Source: DAIODI01 sp046349255
Lineage (GTDB): Bacteria > Pseudomonadota > Alphaproteobacteria > Rhizobiales > Aestuariivirgaceae
DNA length: 64,000 bases
Assembly: GCA_046349255.1 (NCBI GenBank)
Contig: JAXMCR010000005.1
Location: forward strand, 434,001 to 498,000
Reading direction: 5' to 3'
The notes under the pieces are model-generated. The model had not been told where the DNA came from and made no database searches. It saw nothing but the letters and a program-made list of their open reading frames with translations. Both the position numbers and the translations under genes were made by a program. Position 1 is the stretch's first letter, and each line of letters starts with the position of its first letter. Below are positions 55,780 through 64,000 of this stretch, piece by piece.

Positions 55780-57162
55780 TCAATTGGCGACGGCGGGCTG
55801 CGCCGCGCCGCGGGTGAGGACGCCGGTGACGGAGCGTACGGGCTCGAGGACGTCGCGCGCCGCGTTGCGCACGTCGTCCGCTGTCACCGCCTCGATGCGC
55901 TTTTCCCACTCCAGCACGTCATCGACGGTGCGGCCGGAGGTCAGTGCCGTGCCGAACAGGTAGGCAAGGCGGAACTGGCTGTCGAGTGCATAGATGTTCG
56001 AGGCGATCAGCCGCTTCTTGGCGCGCTCGACCTCGTCGTCAGTCACCCCGTCCTTGGCGAACTTCGCCAGCGTCTCGTCCATCGCCGCTTCGGCCGCATC
56101 GACGCTGCCGCCCGGCACCGGGGCGGCGTAGATCGTAAACTCGCCGCTGTCCTGGTTGTCGCCGTTGTAGGACGCGCCGGCCTGTGCCGCGACGCGCTTG
56201 TCGATCACGAGGTCGCGGTAGAGGCGGCTGGTCGAACTCCCGCCCAGCACCTCGGCCAGCACTTCCAGCGCCTCGGCCTCTGTCTTCTTGCCGGACGCGT
56301 AGGCAGGCGCCAGGTACGTGCGCTGCACCGACGGGGTGGCAACCTTCGGGTCCTGCATGGCGACGCGGCGCGCCGCGATCGGCTCGGGCTCGGGCGTGCG
56401 CATCCGCGGCGGCGGATCGGCGGTGTTCTTCAGGGGCGCGTAGTACTTCTCCGCAAGCGCCTTCACCTCCTCGGGCGTCACGTCACCGGCGACGACGAGG
56501 ATCGCGTTCTTCGGCGTGTAGTACTGGTGATAGAAGTCGATCGCGTCCTGGCGGGACAGTTTTGCAACCTCGTCCATCCAGCCGATCACCGGCTTGCCGT
56601 AGGGGTGGGCGAGATAGAGCGCCGCGTCGATCTGTTCGGAGAGCAGGCTCGCCGGGTCGTTGTCGGTACGCATGCGCCGCTCTTCCTTGACGACGTCGCG
56701 CTCGGGCAGCACGGCCTCGTCGGTGAGCTTCAGGTTCTGCATGCGGTCGGCCTCGAGGCTCATGACGAGGTCGAGGCGATCCTTGGCGATGCGCTGGTAG
56801 TAGGCGGTGAAGTCCTGGCTCGTGAAGGCGTTGTCCTCGCCGCCGTTGCGCCGCACGATCTTCGAGAACTCACCCGGCGGCACCTTGTCGGTGCCCTTGA
56901 ACATCAGGTGCTCGAGGAAGTGCGCGATGCCGGCCTTGCCCTTGGGCTCGTCGGCGGCACCGATCTTGTACCACACCATGTGCGTGACGACCGGGGCCCG
57001 GTGGTCGGGGATGACCACCACCTGCAAGCCGTTGTCGAGCGTGAACTGCGTGACGTCGATGTCGAGGGCGCGGGCAGAACGAGGCGAGGCGGAAGCAGCC
57101 ATTACGGAAACCAGAAAAGCGAGGACGGGAAGGGCGAGCGTTCTCGGCAGGGTGAAAGCCAT
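55780..57162 (-). CDS. M16-family zinc metalloprotease, catalytic subunit
   Basis: Exported zinc peptidase of 460 residues. The signal peptide is about 1-33. The inverted zinc motif H81-F-L-E84-H85 (HFLEHLMFKGTDKVPPGEF) and the distal Glu in SLEADRMQNL are intact. The second half is the inactive M16 repeat (LGGSSTSRLYRDLV). ATG 57162 has GGAG 6 bases upstream. Partner of the HxxEH-less homologue just downstream; sits with bamF-like, lspA and ileS in an envelope-biogenesis neighbourhood. Confidence 0.93.
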   Translation of the reverse strand: MAFTLPRTLALPVLAFLVSVMAASASPRSARALDIDVTQFTLDNGLQVVVIPDHRAPVVTHMVWYKIGAADEPKGKAGIAHFLEHLMFKGTDKVPPGEFSKIVRRNGGEDNAFTSQDFTAYYQRIAKDRLDLVMSLEADRMQNLKLTDEAVLPERDVVKEERRMRTDNDPASLLSEQIDAALYLAHPYGKPVIGWMDEVAKLSRQDAIDFYHQYYTPKNAILVVAGDVTPEEVKALAEKYYAPLKNTADPPPRMRTPEPEPIAARRVAMQDPKVATPSVQRTYLAPAYASGKKTEAEALEVLAEVLGGSSTSRLYRDLVIDKRVAAQAGASYNGDNQDSGEFTIYAAPVPGGSVDAAEAAMDETLAKFAKDGVTDDEVERAKKRLIASNIYALDSQFRLAYLFGTALTSGRTVDDVLEWEKRIEAVTADDVRNAARDVLEPVRSVTGVLTRGAAQPAVAN

Positions 57163-57297
57163 TTGGAGCTCCGGTCAAGGCGCAAAGGCTGCGCCGGCCA
57201 GCGATTCAGGCGGGACATGCGCCGGAAACGTGGCAACTCGGCCAGCGGATTACCACTGAAATTTCCGTAAGGCTCCGCGAACGCTGGCCTGCAACGG

Positions 57298-57885
57298 CTA
57301 GTCGCTCCAGATCGATCCCATGTTGAAGATCGTGCCGTAGCTCGGGTTCTGCGCGCGCTTAAGCTCGATCTGCTTCTGGCGCAGTTCCTCGCGCAGCTGC
57401 GCCTGCGTCTTGGGCGTTCCGTCCGGATTGACCGTCGAGATCCCGTAGCGGGCGTAAACGTCACCCTGCGCGGCAGGCGCTGCGCCGGGCGCTGCGGCCG
57501 GCGGCTGGACAGCCGCGACGGTTGCCGGCGCCGGGGCCGGTGCGGCGACGGGGGGTGGTGCGGTTGCCGCCGTCTGCTGGGACGGCTCGATCGACAGCGG
57601 CTGGCCCGGAGCCCGCGCCTGGTATGTGGCGGACGGCTCGGTGACCCCTGCCGCCTGCGGCACGGCGGGCTGGGCGCTCGGCGTCGGTGCGCTGCCCGGC
57701 GGACGAAGCTGCAGGTCCGGCGGCATGGTCAGCGCCTGGTTGGTCGGCACGTTGCTCGCATCCGGAATGCTCTTTCCGGCGCCCATGATGTCCTGAAAGC
57801 TCTTTTCGGAGGCGCACGCGGAGAGCGACGCGGCGAGCGCTACGCACCCCAGCAGTCGGAAAATTTGACCGGTCAACGTACCCAC
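57298..57885 (-). CDS. DUF3035 lipoprotein (BamF-like)
   Basis: Outer-membrane lipoprotein of about 195 residues. The signal ends in a lipobox LSAC (CVALAASLSACASEK). The DUF3035 signature follows: SIPDASNVPTNQALTMPPDL then QLRPP. The middle is a low-complexity Pro/Ala region (about 65-140) and the C-terminus is charged (QLREELRQKQIELKRAQ). In Caulobacter-type alphaproteobacteria this family is BamF of the beta-barrel assembly machine. GTG 57885 is preferred, TTG 57876 with GGAG upstream is possible. Sits next to lspA, whose product would mature it. Confidence 0.82.
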   Translation of the reverse strand: MGTLTGQIFRLLGCVALAASLSACASEKSFQDIMGAGKSIPDASNVPTNQALTMPPDLQLRPPGSAPTPSAQPAVPQAAGVTEPSATYQARAPGQPLSIEPSQQTAATAPPPVAAPAPAPATVAAVQPPAAAPGAAPAAQGDVYARYGISTVNPDGTPKTQAQLREELRQKQIELKRAQNPSYGTIFNMGSIWSD

Positions 57886-57961
57886 TCCCCGTACTCCACC
57901 ACCAGACTCCCATCCGGCAGTAGAATCGTTCTTTAGGGCAAAAGCGTGACTTCTGGCGGAC

Positions 57962-58501
57962 TTACGCCCGGCCTGCCGGCTCGCGAGCCCCTTCCCGCCA
58001 GGAATCATACAGGAGAAGGCCGACGCCAACAACGATGGCCGAGTCGGCGATGTTGAACACATACCAGCTCCACGAGCCGAGGTGGAACAGAAGGTAGTCC
58101 GCGACCGCCCCGTGCACCACCCGGTCAAGCCCGTTGCCCAGAGCCCCGCCGATGACCAGCCCGAGCGCAACCGCGACGAGCGGTCGCCGAGTGGAGCACG
58201 CCCAGACCCACAGCGCGAGCGCGGCGAAGAGAGAAAGCCCGATCAGGATCAGGCGCGTCTCCGTCGAATGGCTGGCGAACCAGCCGTAGGAGACCCCGCG
58301 GTTCCAGACGAGCACGAGATCGAGGAACGGGGTGAGCCGCACCGGCTGCCGCTGGTCGAGGTCGAAGGCGAGCAGCAGCCACCACTTCACTGCCTGGTCG
58401 AGGAGAAACACTGCAGCCGCAATCGCGCCCGCGATCGCCGAACGCAGGCCCCACAGGCGCACGCCGCGCGGGCGCTGGTTCACCCGTTCGCCTGATGCCA
58501 C
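57962..58501 (-). CDS. lspA: Lipoprotein signal peptidase (signal peptidase II)
   Basis: Inner-membrane aspartyl protease that cleaves prolipoproteins; 179 residues, four transmembrane segments. Catalytic motifs are GGALGNGLDRVVHGAVADYL (first Asp region) and FNIADSAIVVGVGLLL (second Asp). ATG 58501 overlaps the ileS end by 22 bases; GTG 58483, overlapping the ileS stop as GTGA, is also plausible. The ileS-lspA order is widespread. Confidence 0.94.
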   Translation of the reverse strand: MASGERVNQRPRGVRLWGLRSAIAGAIAAAVFLLDQAVKWWLLLAFDLDQRQPVRLTPFLDLVLVWNRGVSYGWFASHSTETRLILIGLSLFAALALWVWACSTRRPLVAVALGLVIGGALGNGLDRVVHGAVADYLLFHLGSWSWYVFNIADSAIVVGVGLLLYDSWREGAREPAGRA

Positions 58502-61374
58502 TCGCGCAGCGCCTTCGCGTCACGGGCCGATACGTCCGGATATGCGGGATCTGCTCCGACGTCGGTGGTGTACTTCCACGAACGGGCGCACTTCCGACCC
58601 TTGGCGAGCGCCGCCACGACGGCGACGCCGGGAACGTCGGGAAGGCGGAACGCGTCGGCCGGGCCGTTGCCCGCCTCGACCGTTGCGCCCGAGGTGATCG
58701 CGACTTCGGCGAGATCCACGCCGTGGAGCGCCTGGCGCATTGCATCATCTGCAACGTACACGACCGGCGCAGCCTCAAGCGAGGAGCCGATGCGCTTTGC
58801 CGCGCGCTCAATCTCGAGGGCGCCGGTGATGACGGAGCGTACCTGCCACACCTTCTCCCACTGCGCCTCGAGCGCGGGGTCGCGCCAGGCGGGGTCGAGC
58901 GACGGGAACTGCTCGAGGTGGACGCAGGCCTCCGCGCCGTGGCGGCTCATCCATGCCTCGTCCATCGTGAACGGCAGGAACGGTGAGAGCCACTTCACGA
59001 GTGTGTCGAACAACCGGTCGATCACGGTGAGCGCAGCCCGCCGCGGCACTGACGAGATCGGATCGCAGTAAAGCGCATCCTTGCGGATGTCGAAGTAACC
59101 GGCCGAGAGATCGACCGTCATGAACGTCGAGAGCAGCGCATAGACCCGCTTGTAATCGAACGCGTCGAGTGCCTCGTTCACCGGGCCTTCGAGCGACTGG
59201 AGGCGCGACAGCATCAGCCGCTCGAGCGCCGGCATGTCCTTCACCGGCACGTCCTCGGTCTTGCGGTGATGCGCCAGCGTGCCGAGCATCCAGCGGATCG
59301 TGTTGCGGATCTTGCGATAGGCTTCGACGGTGTTCTTCAGGATCTCCGGACCGATGCGGAGGTCTTCGGAGTAATCCGAGGAGACGACCCACAGCCGCAG
59401 GATGTCGGCGCCCGACTGCTTGATCACCTCCTGCGGCGTCACCGTATTGCCGAGGGACTTCGACATCTTGCGCCCCTCCTCGTCGACGACGAAGCCGTGC
59501 GTCAGCACCGCGTCGTAGGGCGCGCGCCCACGCGTCGCGCACGACTCGAGCAGCGAGGAGTGAAACCAGCCGCGATGCTGGTCGGAACCCTCGAGGTAAA
59601 GGTCCGCGGGCCACTTCAGGTCCGGGCGATCCTCAAGCACGAACGCGTGCGTGGAACCCGAGTCGAACCAGACGTCGAGAATGTCGGTGACCTTTTCCCA
59701 TTGGACGGGATCGTAGGCGTTGCCGAGAAAGCGGGCGGTTGCATCCTTCGCGAACCAGGCGTCGGCGCCTTCCTTCTCGAAGGCGGAGGCGATCCGCTCG
59801 TTGACGGCCGGATCCTTGAGGATTTCGCCCGTATCGCGGTTGACGAACACGGTGATCGGCACGCCCCACGCGCGCTGGCGCGAGAGCACCCAGTCCGGGC
59901 GCTGCTCGATCATGGCGCGCAGCCGGTTCTGCCCGGCCGCCGGCACGAAGCGCGTATCGTCGATGGCCTTGAGCGCGCGCGAACGCAGCGTGGTGCCGTC
60001 GCCGAGTTCCTTGTCCATGTAGACGAACCACTGCGGCGTGTTGCGGAAGATGACGGGCTTCTTCGAACGCCACGAGTGCGGATACTGGTGCTTCAGCCGC
60101 CCGCGCGCGAGAAGCCCGCCGGCGGCCGTCAGCGCCTCGATCACGGCCGGGTTGGCGTCGCCCTTCTCGCCCTTGTCGGTGATGACGCGGCGGCCTTCGA
60201 AGCCAGGCGCTTCGCGCGTGAAGAAGCCGTCGGCGTCGACGGTGAAGGGAATGGCCGTATCGATGCCGCGCGCCTCGATCCGGCGCGAATTCTCCGTCCA
60301 GACGTCGAAGTCCTCGCGCCCGTGGCTCGGAGCGGTGTGGACGAAGCCGGTGCCCGCATCGTCCGTCACGTGCTCGCCGTCGAGCAGCGGCACCTGGAAC
60401 GGATAGCCGTGCGCATGGAGCGGATGCGACGCCACGATCTCGGCCAGCTCTTCGGGACGCACGGAGCGATGGTGGCGATAGTCCTCGACGCGGGCCGCCT
60501 TCATCACGTCGCCGGCGAGTTTTTCGGCGATGATCAGCCGGTCGCCGGCCTTCGCCCAGTTGCCTTCGGGCGAGGAGACGACCTCGTAGAGCCCGTAGCC
60601 GATGCGCGAGGAGTAGGCGATGGCGCGGTTGCCGGGGATGGTCCATGGCGTGGTCGTCCAGATGACGATGCTCGCCCCCTTGAGGTCGCCCGCCGACGTC
60701 ACCGGGAACTTCACCCAAACGGTGTCCGACTGGTAGTCGTGGTACTCGACCTCGGCTTCGGCGAGCGCCGTCTTCTCGACGACCGACCACATCACCGGCT
60801 TCGAGCCGCGGTAGAGCTGGCCCGACATCGCGAACTTCATTAGCTCGGCGGCGATCTTCGCCTCGGCGCGGAAGTTCATGGTCGTGTACGGGTTGGCGAA
60901 GTCGCCGCTCACGCCGAGCCGCTTGAACTCCTCGGCCTGGATGCCGATCCACTTCTGCGCGAACTCGCGGCACTCGCGGCGGAACTCGATCACCGGCACC
61001 GCATCCTTGTTGCGGCCCTTCGAGCGGTACTCCTCCTCGATCTTCCATTCGATCGGCAGCCCGTGGCAGTCCCAGCCCGGCACGTAGTTCGAATCGTAGC
61101 CGCGCATCTGGAACGAGCGCGTCACCACGTCCTTCAGGATCTTATTGAGGCCGGTGCCGATGTGGATGTTGGCGTTCGCGTAGGGAGGACCGTCGTGCAG
61201 CACGTACTTCGGCCGCCCGGCGGACTGCGCGCGAAGCCGCCCGTAGAGGTTCATCGCCTCCCAGCGCTTCAGGAGTTCCGGCTCCTTCTGCGGCAGGCCG
61301 GCCCGCATCGGGAAGTCGGTCTTCGGCAGAAAGAGCGTCTGCGAGTAGTCGGGGCCTTCAGTCTTGTCGTTCAT
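58480..61374 (-). CDS. ileS: Isoleucyl-tRNA synthetase
   Basis: Class I synthetase of 964 residues charging tRNA-Ile. HIGH motif as HIGT in ANANIHIGTGLNK, the editing domain (about 200-410; WTTTPWTIPGNRAIAY), KMSKS in DEEGRKMSKSLGN and the anticodon-binding domain follow. The C-terminal zinc ribbon is degenerate: only KC of the first Cys pair remains (RKCARSWKYT, YPDVSARDAKAL), as in other alphaproteobacterial IleS. Precedes lspA with overlap. The 178 bases upstream (61375-61552) are shared with a divergent gene and show no recognised leader. Confidence 0.96.
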   Translation of the reverse strand: MNDKTEGPDYSQTLFLPKTDFPMRAGLPQKEPELLKRWEAMNLYGRLRAQSAGRPKYVLHDGPPYANANIHIGTGLNKILKDVVTRSFQMRGYDSNYVPGWDCHGLPIEWKIEEEYRSKGRNKDAVPVIEFRRECREFAQKWIGIQAEEFKRLGVSGDFANPYTTMNFRAEAKIAAELMKFAMSGQLYRGSKPVMWSVVEKTALAEAEVEYHDYQSDTVWVKFPVTSAGDLKGASIVIWTTTPWTIPGNRAIAYSSRIGYGLYEVVSSPEGNWAKAGDRLIIAEKLAGDVMKAARVEDYRHHRSVRPEELAEIVASHPLHAHGYPFQVPLLDGEHVTDDAGTGFVHTAPSHGREDFDVWTENSRRIEARGIDTAIPFTVDADGFFTREAPGFEGRRVITDKGEKGDANPAVIEALTAAGGLLARGRLKHQYPHSWRSKKPVIFRNTPQWFVYMDKELGDGTTLRSRALKAIDDTRFVPAAGQNRLRAMIEQRPDWVLSRQRAWGVPITVFVNRDTGEILKDPAVNERIASAFEKEGADAWFAKDATARFLGNAYDPVQWEKVTDILDVWFDSGSTHAFVLEDRPDLKWPADLYLEGSDQHRGWFHSSLLESCATRGRAPYDAVLTHGFVVDEEGRKMSKSLGNTVTPQEVIKQSGADILRLWVVSSDYSEDLRIGPEILKNTVEAYRKIRNTIRWMLGTLAHHRKTEDVPVKDMPALERLMLSRLQSLEGPVNEALDAFDYKRVYALLSTFMTVDLSAGYFDIRKDALYCDPISSVPRRAALTVIDRLFDTLVKWLSPFLPFTMDEAWMSRHGAEACVHLEQFPSLDPAWRDPALEAQWEKVWQVRSVITGALEIERAAKRIGSSLEAAPVVYVADDAMRQALHGVDLAEVAITSGATVEAGNGPADAFRLPDVPGVAVVAALAKGRKCARSWKYTTDVGADPAYPDVSARDAKALREWHQANG

Positions 61375-61552
61375 CGGGTGGTTACGGCTTTTCGGCTGGA
61401 AACGCGGCTTTTTCGATGGCGCTTATAACGGCGTTGCGCGTGCGAGGAAAGCGCCCCTGCCATCGGCCCGCGCGGGGTTGTGAAGCCCGCCGCTCCGCCT
61501 CTATCCTCAGCGCCTCATCGGGGATGCCTGAACCAGCAAAAGGGGGTTTCAC

Positions 61553-62143
61553 ATGACCAAGGGCGTGGTGCCGGCGCGGCGCGGCAAGGCGGTGTGGCTG
61601 AACAAGGGCCAGGCACTGAAGATCGTCAACACGCACGGGACCCAGGTGATCGACTTCTGGGCGTTCGTTTCGAGCTCGATGAACGAATACATGGGCATGG
61701 AACAGTGCCGCGCTACCTGGACCCGGCTGTTTCCGGTCGAGGGCGACAAGATGTACACGAACCAGCGCCGCCCGATCCTGACGCTCGAGAAGGACACTTC
61801 GCCCGGCCGGCACGACACGCTGATGGCGCCGTGCGACAACCCGCGGTACGGGCTGCTGGGGTGTACGGAGTATCACGACAACTGCCGCGACAACCTGCAC
61901 GCGGCACTGTTCGAGCTCGGCCTCTACATTCCGTACACGCCGGCATCCCTCAACCTGTTCATGAACATCCCCTGGCGGCAGGACGGCGCGCTGTCGTTCG
62001 ACCCGGCCCTTTCGAAGCCGGGCGATTACGTGATCTTCCGCGCCGAGCTCGACTGCGTGTGCGCGATGTCGTCGTGCCCGCAGGACATCCTCGCCATCAA
62101 CAGCCAGAAGGTCGTCGAGGCGCACTTCGAAGTGCTCGGCTGA
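61553..62143 (+). CDS. DUF1989 / urea-carboxylase-associated family protein
   Basis: Cytoplasmic protein of 196 residues. The family's Cys-rich conserved blocks are present: LMAPCDNPRYGLLGCTEYHD, YHDNCRDNLHAALFELGLY, CVCAMSSCPQDILAIN, plus NLFMNIPW. Relatives occur with urea/guanidine carboxylases and aminomethyl-transfer enzymes, but the reaction is not known to me. A GGGGG-rich site precedes ATG 61553. The gene is 23 bases upstream of a dimethylglycine/sarcosine-dehydrogenase-like gene on the same strand, which suggests joint action on N-methyl or guanidino compounds. Confidence 0.82.
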   Translation: MTKGVVPARRGKAVWLNKGQALKIVNTHGTQVIDFWAFVSSSMNEYMGMEQCRATWTRLFPVEGDKMYTNQRRPILTLEKDTSPGRHDTLMAPCDNPRYGLLGCTEYHDNCRDNLHAALFELGLYIPYTPASLNLFMNIPWRQDGALSFDPALSKPGDYVIFRAELDCVCAMSSCPQDILAINSQKVVEAHFEVLG

Positions 62144-62166
62144 TCAACCGCGAAGGAGGCCCCCCG

Positions 62167-64000
62167 ATGCGTTCGCATGCCCGCGTGGTGGTGATCGGTG
62201 GCGGCGTCACCGGCTGCTCCGTCGCCTATCACCTCGCCCGGATGGGCTTGTCGGACACCGTGCTGATCGAGCGGCAGGAGCTGACGTCCGGCTCCTCGTG
62301 GCACGCCGCCGGCAGCCTGTTCTCGCTCACCGCCCCGGCGCTCGCGGCGGAGATGCAGAAGTACACGCGCGCGCTCTACCCCGTGCTCGAGCAGGAGAGC
62401 GGCCAGCCGATCGGACACCACGTGACGGGCGGCTATTCGTTCGCCCGCTCCGACGACGAGGTCCTGAAGCTCAAGGCGCTGTCGAACCGAGGCCTGCGGC
62501 ATGGCATTCCCTCGGCGTTCCATGACGCGGCCGAAGCGAAGCGGCGGATGCCGATCCTCAACACCGATGGCGTTAAGGCCTTCCTGTGGGAGGACGAGAA
62601 GGGCTACGTCGACCCCGCGAGCGTGACGCAGGCCTATGCGAAGGCGGCGCGGCTGCGCGGCGTCGAGATCATCCGCCACACGCCGGTGACGGCAACGCGG
62701 AAGCTCGCGAGCGGCGAGTGGTCGGTCGAGACGCCGGCGGGCGCTGTGCGCTGCGAGTACGTCGTCAACGCCGCCGGTCTCTGGGCGCGCGAGGTCGCCG
62801 CGCTTGCCGGGATCCGCTTGCCGCTGGTGCCGGTCGAGCACCATTACCTCGTCACCGAGGCGATCCCCGAGATCGAGGCGATGACGTGGGACGTGCCGAC
62901 GGTGAGCGACGGCGAAGCGAACTGGTACATGCGCCAGGAGGGCAAGGGCCTCCTCCTCGGCGCCTACGAGAACCGCTGCGTCCACTGGGCGGAGAACGGC
63001 ACGCCGGCCGAGTTCGGGCACGAACTGCTGCCCGACGATCTTTCCCGCATGGACGAGAACTTCGCCAACGCGGTGGAGCGCGTGCCGGTGCTCGCAACGG
63101 CCGGGATCAAGCGCGTGATCAACGGGCCGATGATCTTCTCGCCCGACCTCGCGCCGCTGCTCGGACCCTGGCCGTCCGACCCGACCTACATGTGCGCGGC
63201 GGGCGTGATGACGGCCTTCAACCAGGGCGGCGGCGTCGGCAAGCTCGTCGCCGAATGGATCGTCGAGGGCGAACCTGCGATGGACGCGACCGCCTGGGAC
63301 GTCGCGCGCTATGGCGACTGGACCGGGCGCGCCTACACCACCGCGCGCTCGAAGTACTGGTACGAACACCGCTCGCACCGCGTCTATCCCTACCAGCAGA
63401 TCGAGGCCGGGCGGCCGGTGCGCACGTCACCCGCATACGCGGAGATGAAGGCGCGCGGCGGCGTATTCGGCGAATCCTTCGGGATGGAAATCCCGATGTG
63501 GTTCGCGAAGGGCGACGAGCCGCAGGCGGAAAGCTATTCCTACCGCCGGCCGATGTGGCTCGCCGCGGTGCGTCGCGAGAGCAAGGCGACGGCCGAAGCG
63601 GTCGGTCTCTACGAAACGAGCCCCTACGCGAAATTCGAGGTGCTGGGACCGGACGCCGGCAGCTGGCTCGACTTCGTGCTGGCGGGGCGCTTGCCGGAGA
63701 AGGACGGGCAGGCGGTGCTGTCGCCGATGCTGTCGCACCAGGGCAAGCTCATCGGCGACTTCACGGTGAGCCGCCTCTCCTCGCGCCGCTACCTGCTCGT
63801 CGGCTCGGGCTCGATGCAGCAGGCGAACATGCGCTGGTTCCGAACGCTGTTGCCGCGCGACGGCTCGGTGAAGGTCGAGAACCGCTCGTCCGTGCTCGCC
63901 GGCCTCCACATCGCGGGGCCGAACGCACGGGCGCTGCTCGCGCGGCTCACCGCGGCCGACGTTTCCAACGAGGCGCTGCCATTCCTTGGTGTGCGGACGA
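62167..64000 (+). CDS. FAD-dependent dimethylglycine/sarcosine-dehydrogenase-like protein (truncated by window end)
   Basis: First 611 codons of a larger protein. An N-terminal DAO-type FAD domain begins at VVVIGGGVTGCSVAYHLARM, with SSWHAAGSLF (histidyl-flavin region in this family) and AAGVMTAFNQGGGVGKLVAEW. The FAO_M spacer then starts around residue 375, and a GCV_T-like tetrahydrofolate-binding region begins around residue 430 (KFEVLGPDAGSWLDFVLAGR). This order is that of dimethylglycine/sarcosine dehydrogenases and related enzymes. AAGGAGG lies 7 bases before ATG 62167. Which N-methyl amine it oxidises is unknown. Confidence 0.87.
   Translation, partial: MRSHARVVVIGGGVTGCSVAYHLARMGLSDTVLIERQELTSGSSWHAAGSLFSLTAPALAAEMQKYTRALYPVLEQESGQPIGHHVTGGYSFARSDDEVLKLKALSNRGLRHGIPSAFHDAAEAKRRMPILNTDGVKAFLWEDEKGYVDPASVTQAYAKAARLRGVEIIRHTPVTATRKLASGEWSVETPAGAVRCEYVVNAAGLWAREVAALAGIRLPLVPVEHHYLVTEAIPEIEAMTWDVPTVSDGEANWYMRQEGKGLLLGAYENRCVHWAENGTPAEFGHELLPDDLSRMDENFANAVERVPVLATAGIKRVINGPMIFSPDLAPLLGPWPSDPTYMCAAGVMTAFNQGGGVGKLVAEWIVEGEPAMDATAWDVARYGDWTGRAYTTARSKYWYEHRSHRVYPYQQIEAGRPVRTSPAYAEMKARGGVFGESFGMEIPMWFAKGDEPQAESYSYRRPMWLAAVRRESKATAEAVGLYETSPYAKFEVLGPDAGSWLDFVLAGRLPEKDGQAVLSPMLSHQGKLIGDFTVSRLSSRRYLLVGSGSMQQANMRWFRTLLPRDGSVKVENRSSVLAGLHIAGPNARALLARLTAADVSNEALPFLGVRT

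Noticed and set aside
61375..61552. Possible ykkC/guanidine-I riboswitch or T-box before the DUF1989 or ileS genes.
   Set aside because: I could not find the ACGR-type core of a guanidine riboswitch or a T-box sequence on either strand.

Overview
The window is high-GC chromosomal DNA, densely coding on both strands, from an alphaproteobacterium, most likely of the Hyphomicrobiales/Rhizobiales type. The lineage call rests on four things read in the sequence. The tRNA-His has A73/U72 and no encoded G-1, and it is paired with a divergent HisRS. HisG is the short form and comes with HisZ. A hopanoid biosynthesis locus is present. An envelope block encodes IleS, LspA, a DUF3035/BamF-like lipoprotein and two M16 peptidases. 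I see no phage, insertion sequence, CRISPR array, rRNA or plasmid function.

Layout. 1-8.6 kb: a partial arylsulfatase divergent from a LysR regulator, acetoacetyl-CoA synthetase, an orphan Fe3+-type ABC permease and a soluble PAS histidine kinase. 8.9-17 kb: tRNA-His, a class-III aminotransferase, glycerate 2-kinase facing glycolate oxidase glcDEF, a small cytochrome c and an FAH-family enzyme. 17-20.4 kb: hisS-hisZ-hisG. 20.4-25.2 kb: a TauE-family exporter, groES-groEL with a CIRCE element and a terminator, an omega-amino acid:pyruvate aminotransferase and a small secreted protein. 25.4-29 kb: a membrane-anchored degenerate EAL protein, a HAD hydrolase, a MaoC hydratase and ribF. 29-31.7 kb: a DUF898 membrane protein divergent from a YbaK-type deacylase, then an alpha/beta hydrolase.

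31.7-42.2 kb is the hopanoid region: hpnC, dxs, hpnD, hpnE and shc. Between hpnE and shc sits a two-gene insert: an outer-membrane protein with N-terminal TPRs and a C-terminal beta-barrel (type XI/Slam-like), and an exported protein with a FecR domain and a TbpB-like barrel. I read this pair as a secretor and its cargo, and it is the most interesting feature here. 42.2-49.3 kb: a quinone reductase, xseA, and a string of five genes joined by 4-nt overlaps (diheme cytochrome c, purD, a fluoroacetate-dehalogenase-like enzyme, a phosphotransferase and a patatin). 49.3-54.3 kb: tadA, rluB, rsmD, mutL and pgi. 54.4-61.4 kb: two M16 peptidases (one active, one inactive), the BamF-like lipoprotein, lspA and ileS. 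61.5-64 kb: a DUF1989 protein and a dimethylglycine/sarcosine-dehydrogenase-like flavoprotein cut by the window end.

How the genes fit together: glcDEF (glycolate to glyoxylate) with glycerate 2-kinase suggests C2 carbon recovery. Dxs supplies isoprenoid precursor to HpnCDE and Shc for hopanoids. LspA, BamF-like and the M16 pair form an envelope-biogenesis set. All functions are read from sequence by eye; no database search was run. No intergenic stretch without a gene exceeds about 300 bases; the longest, about 250-280 bases, lie at 8625-8879, 23310-23587 and 25213-25464. Of these, 25213-25464 holds nothing I can recognise.
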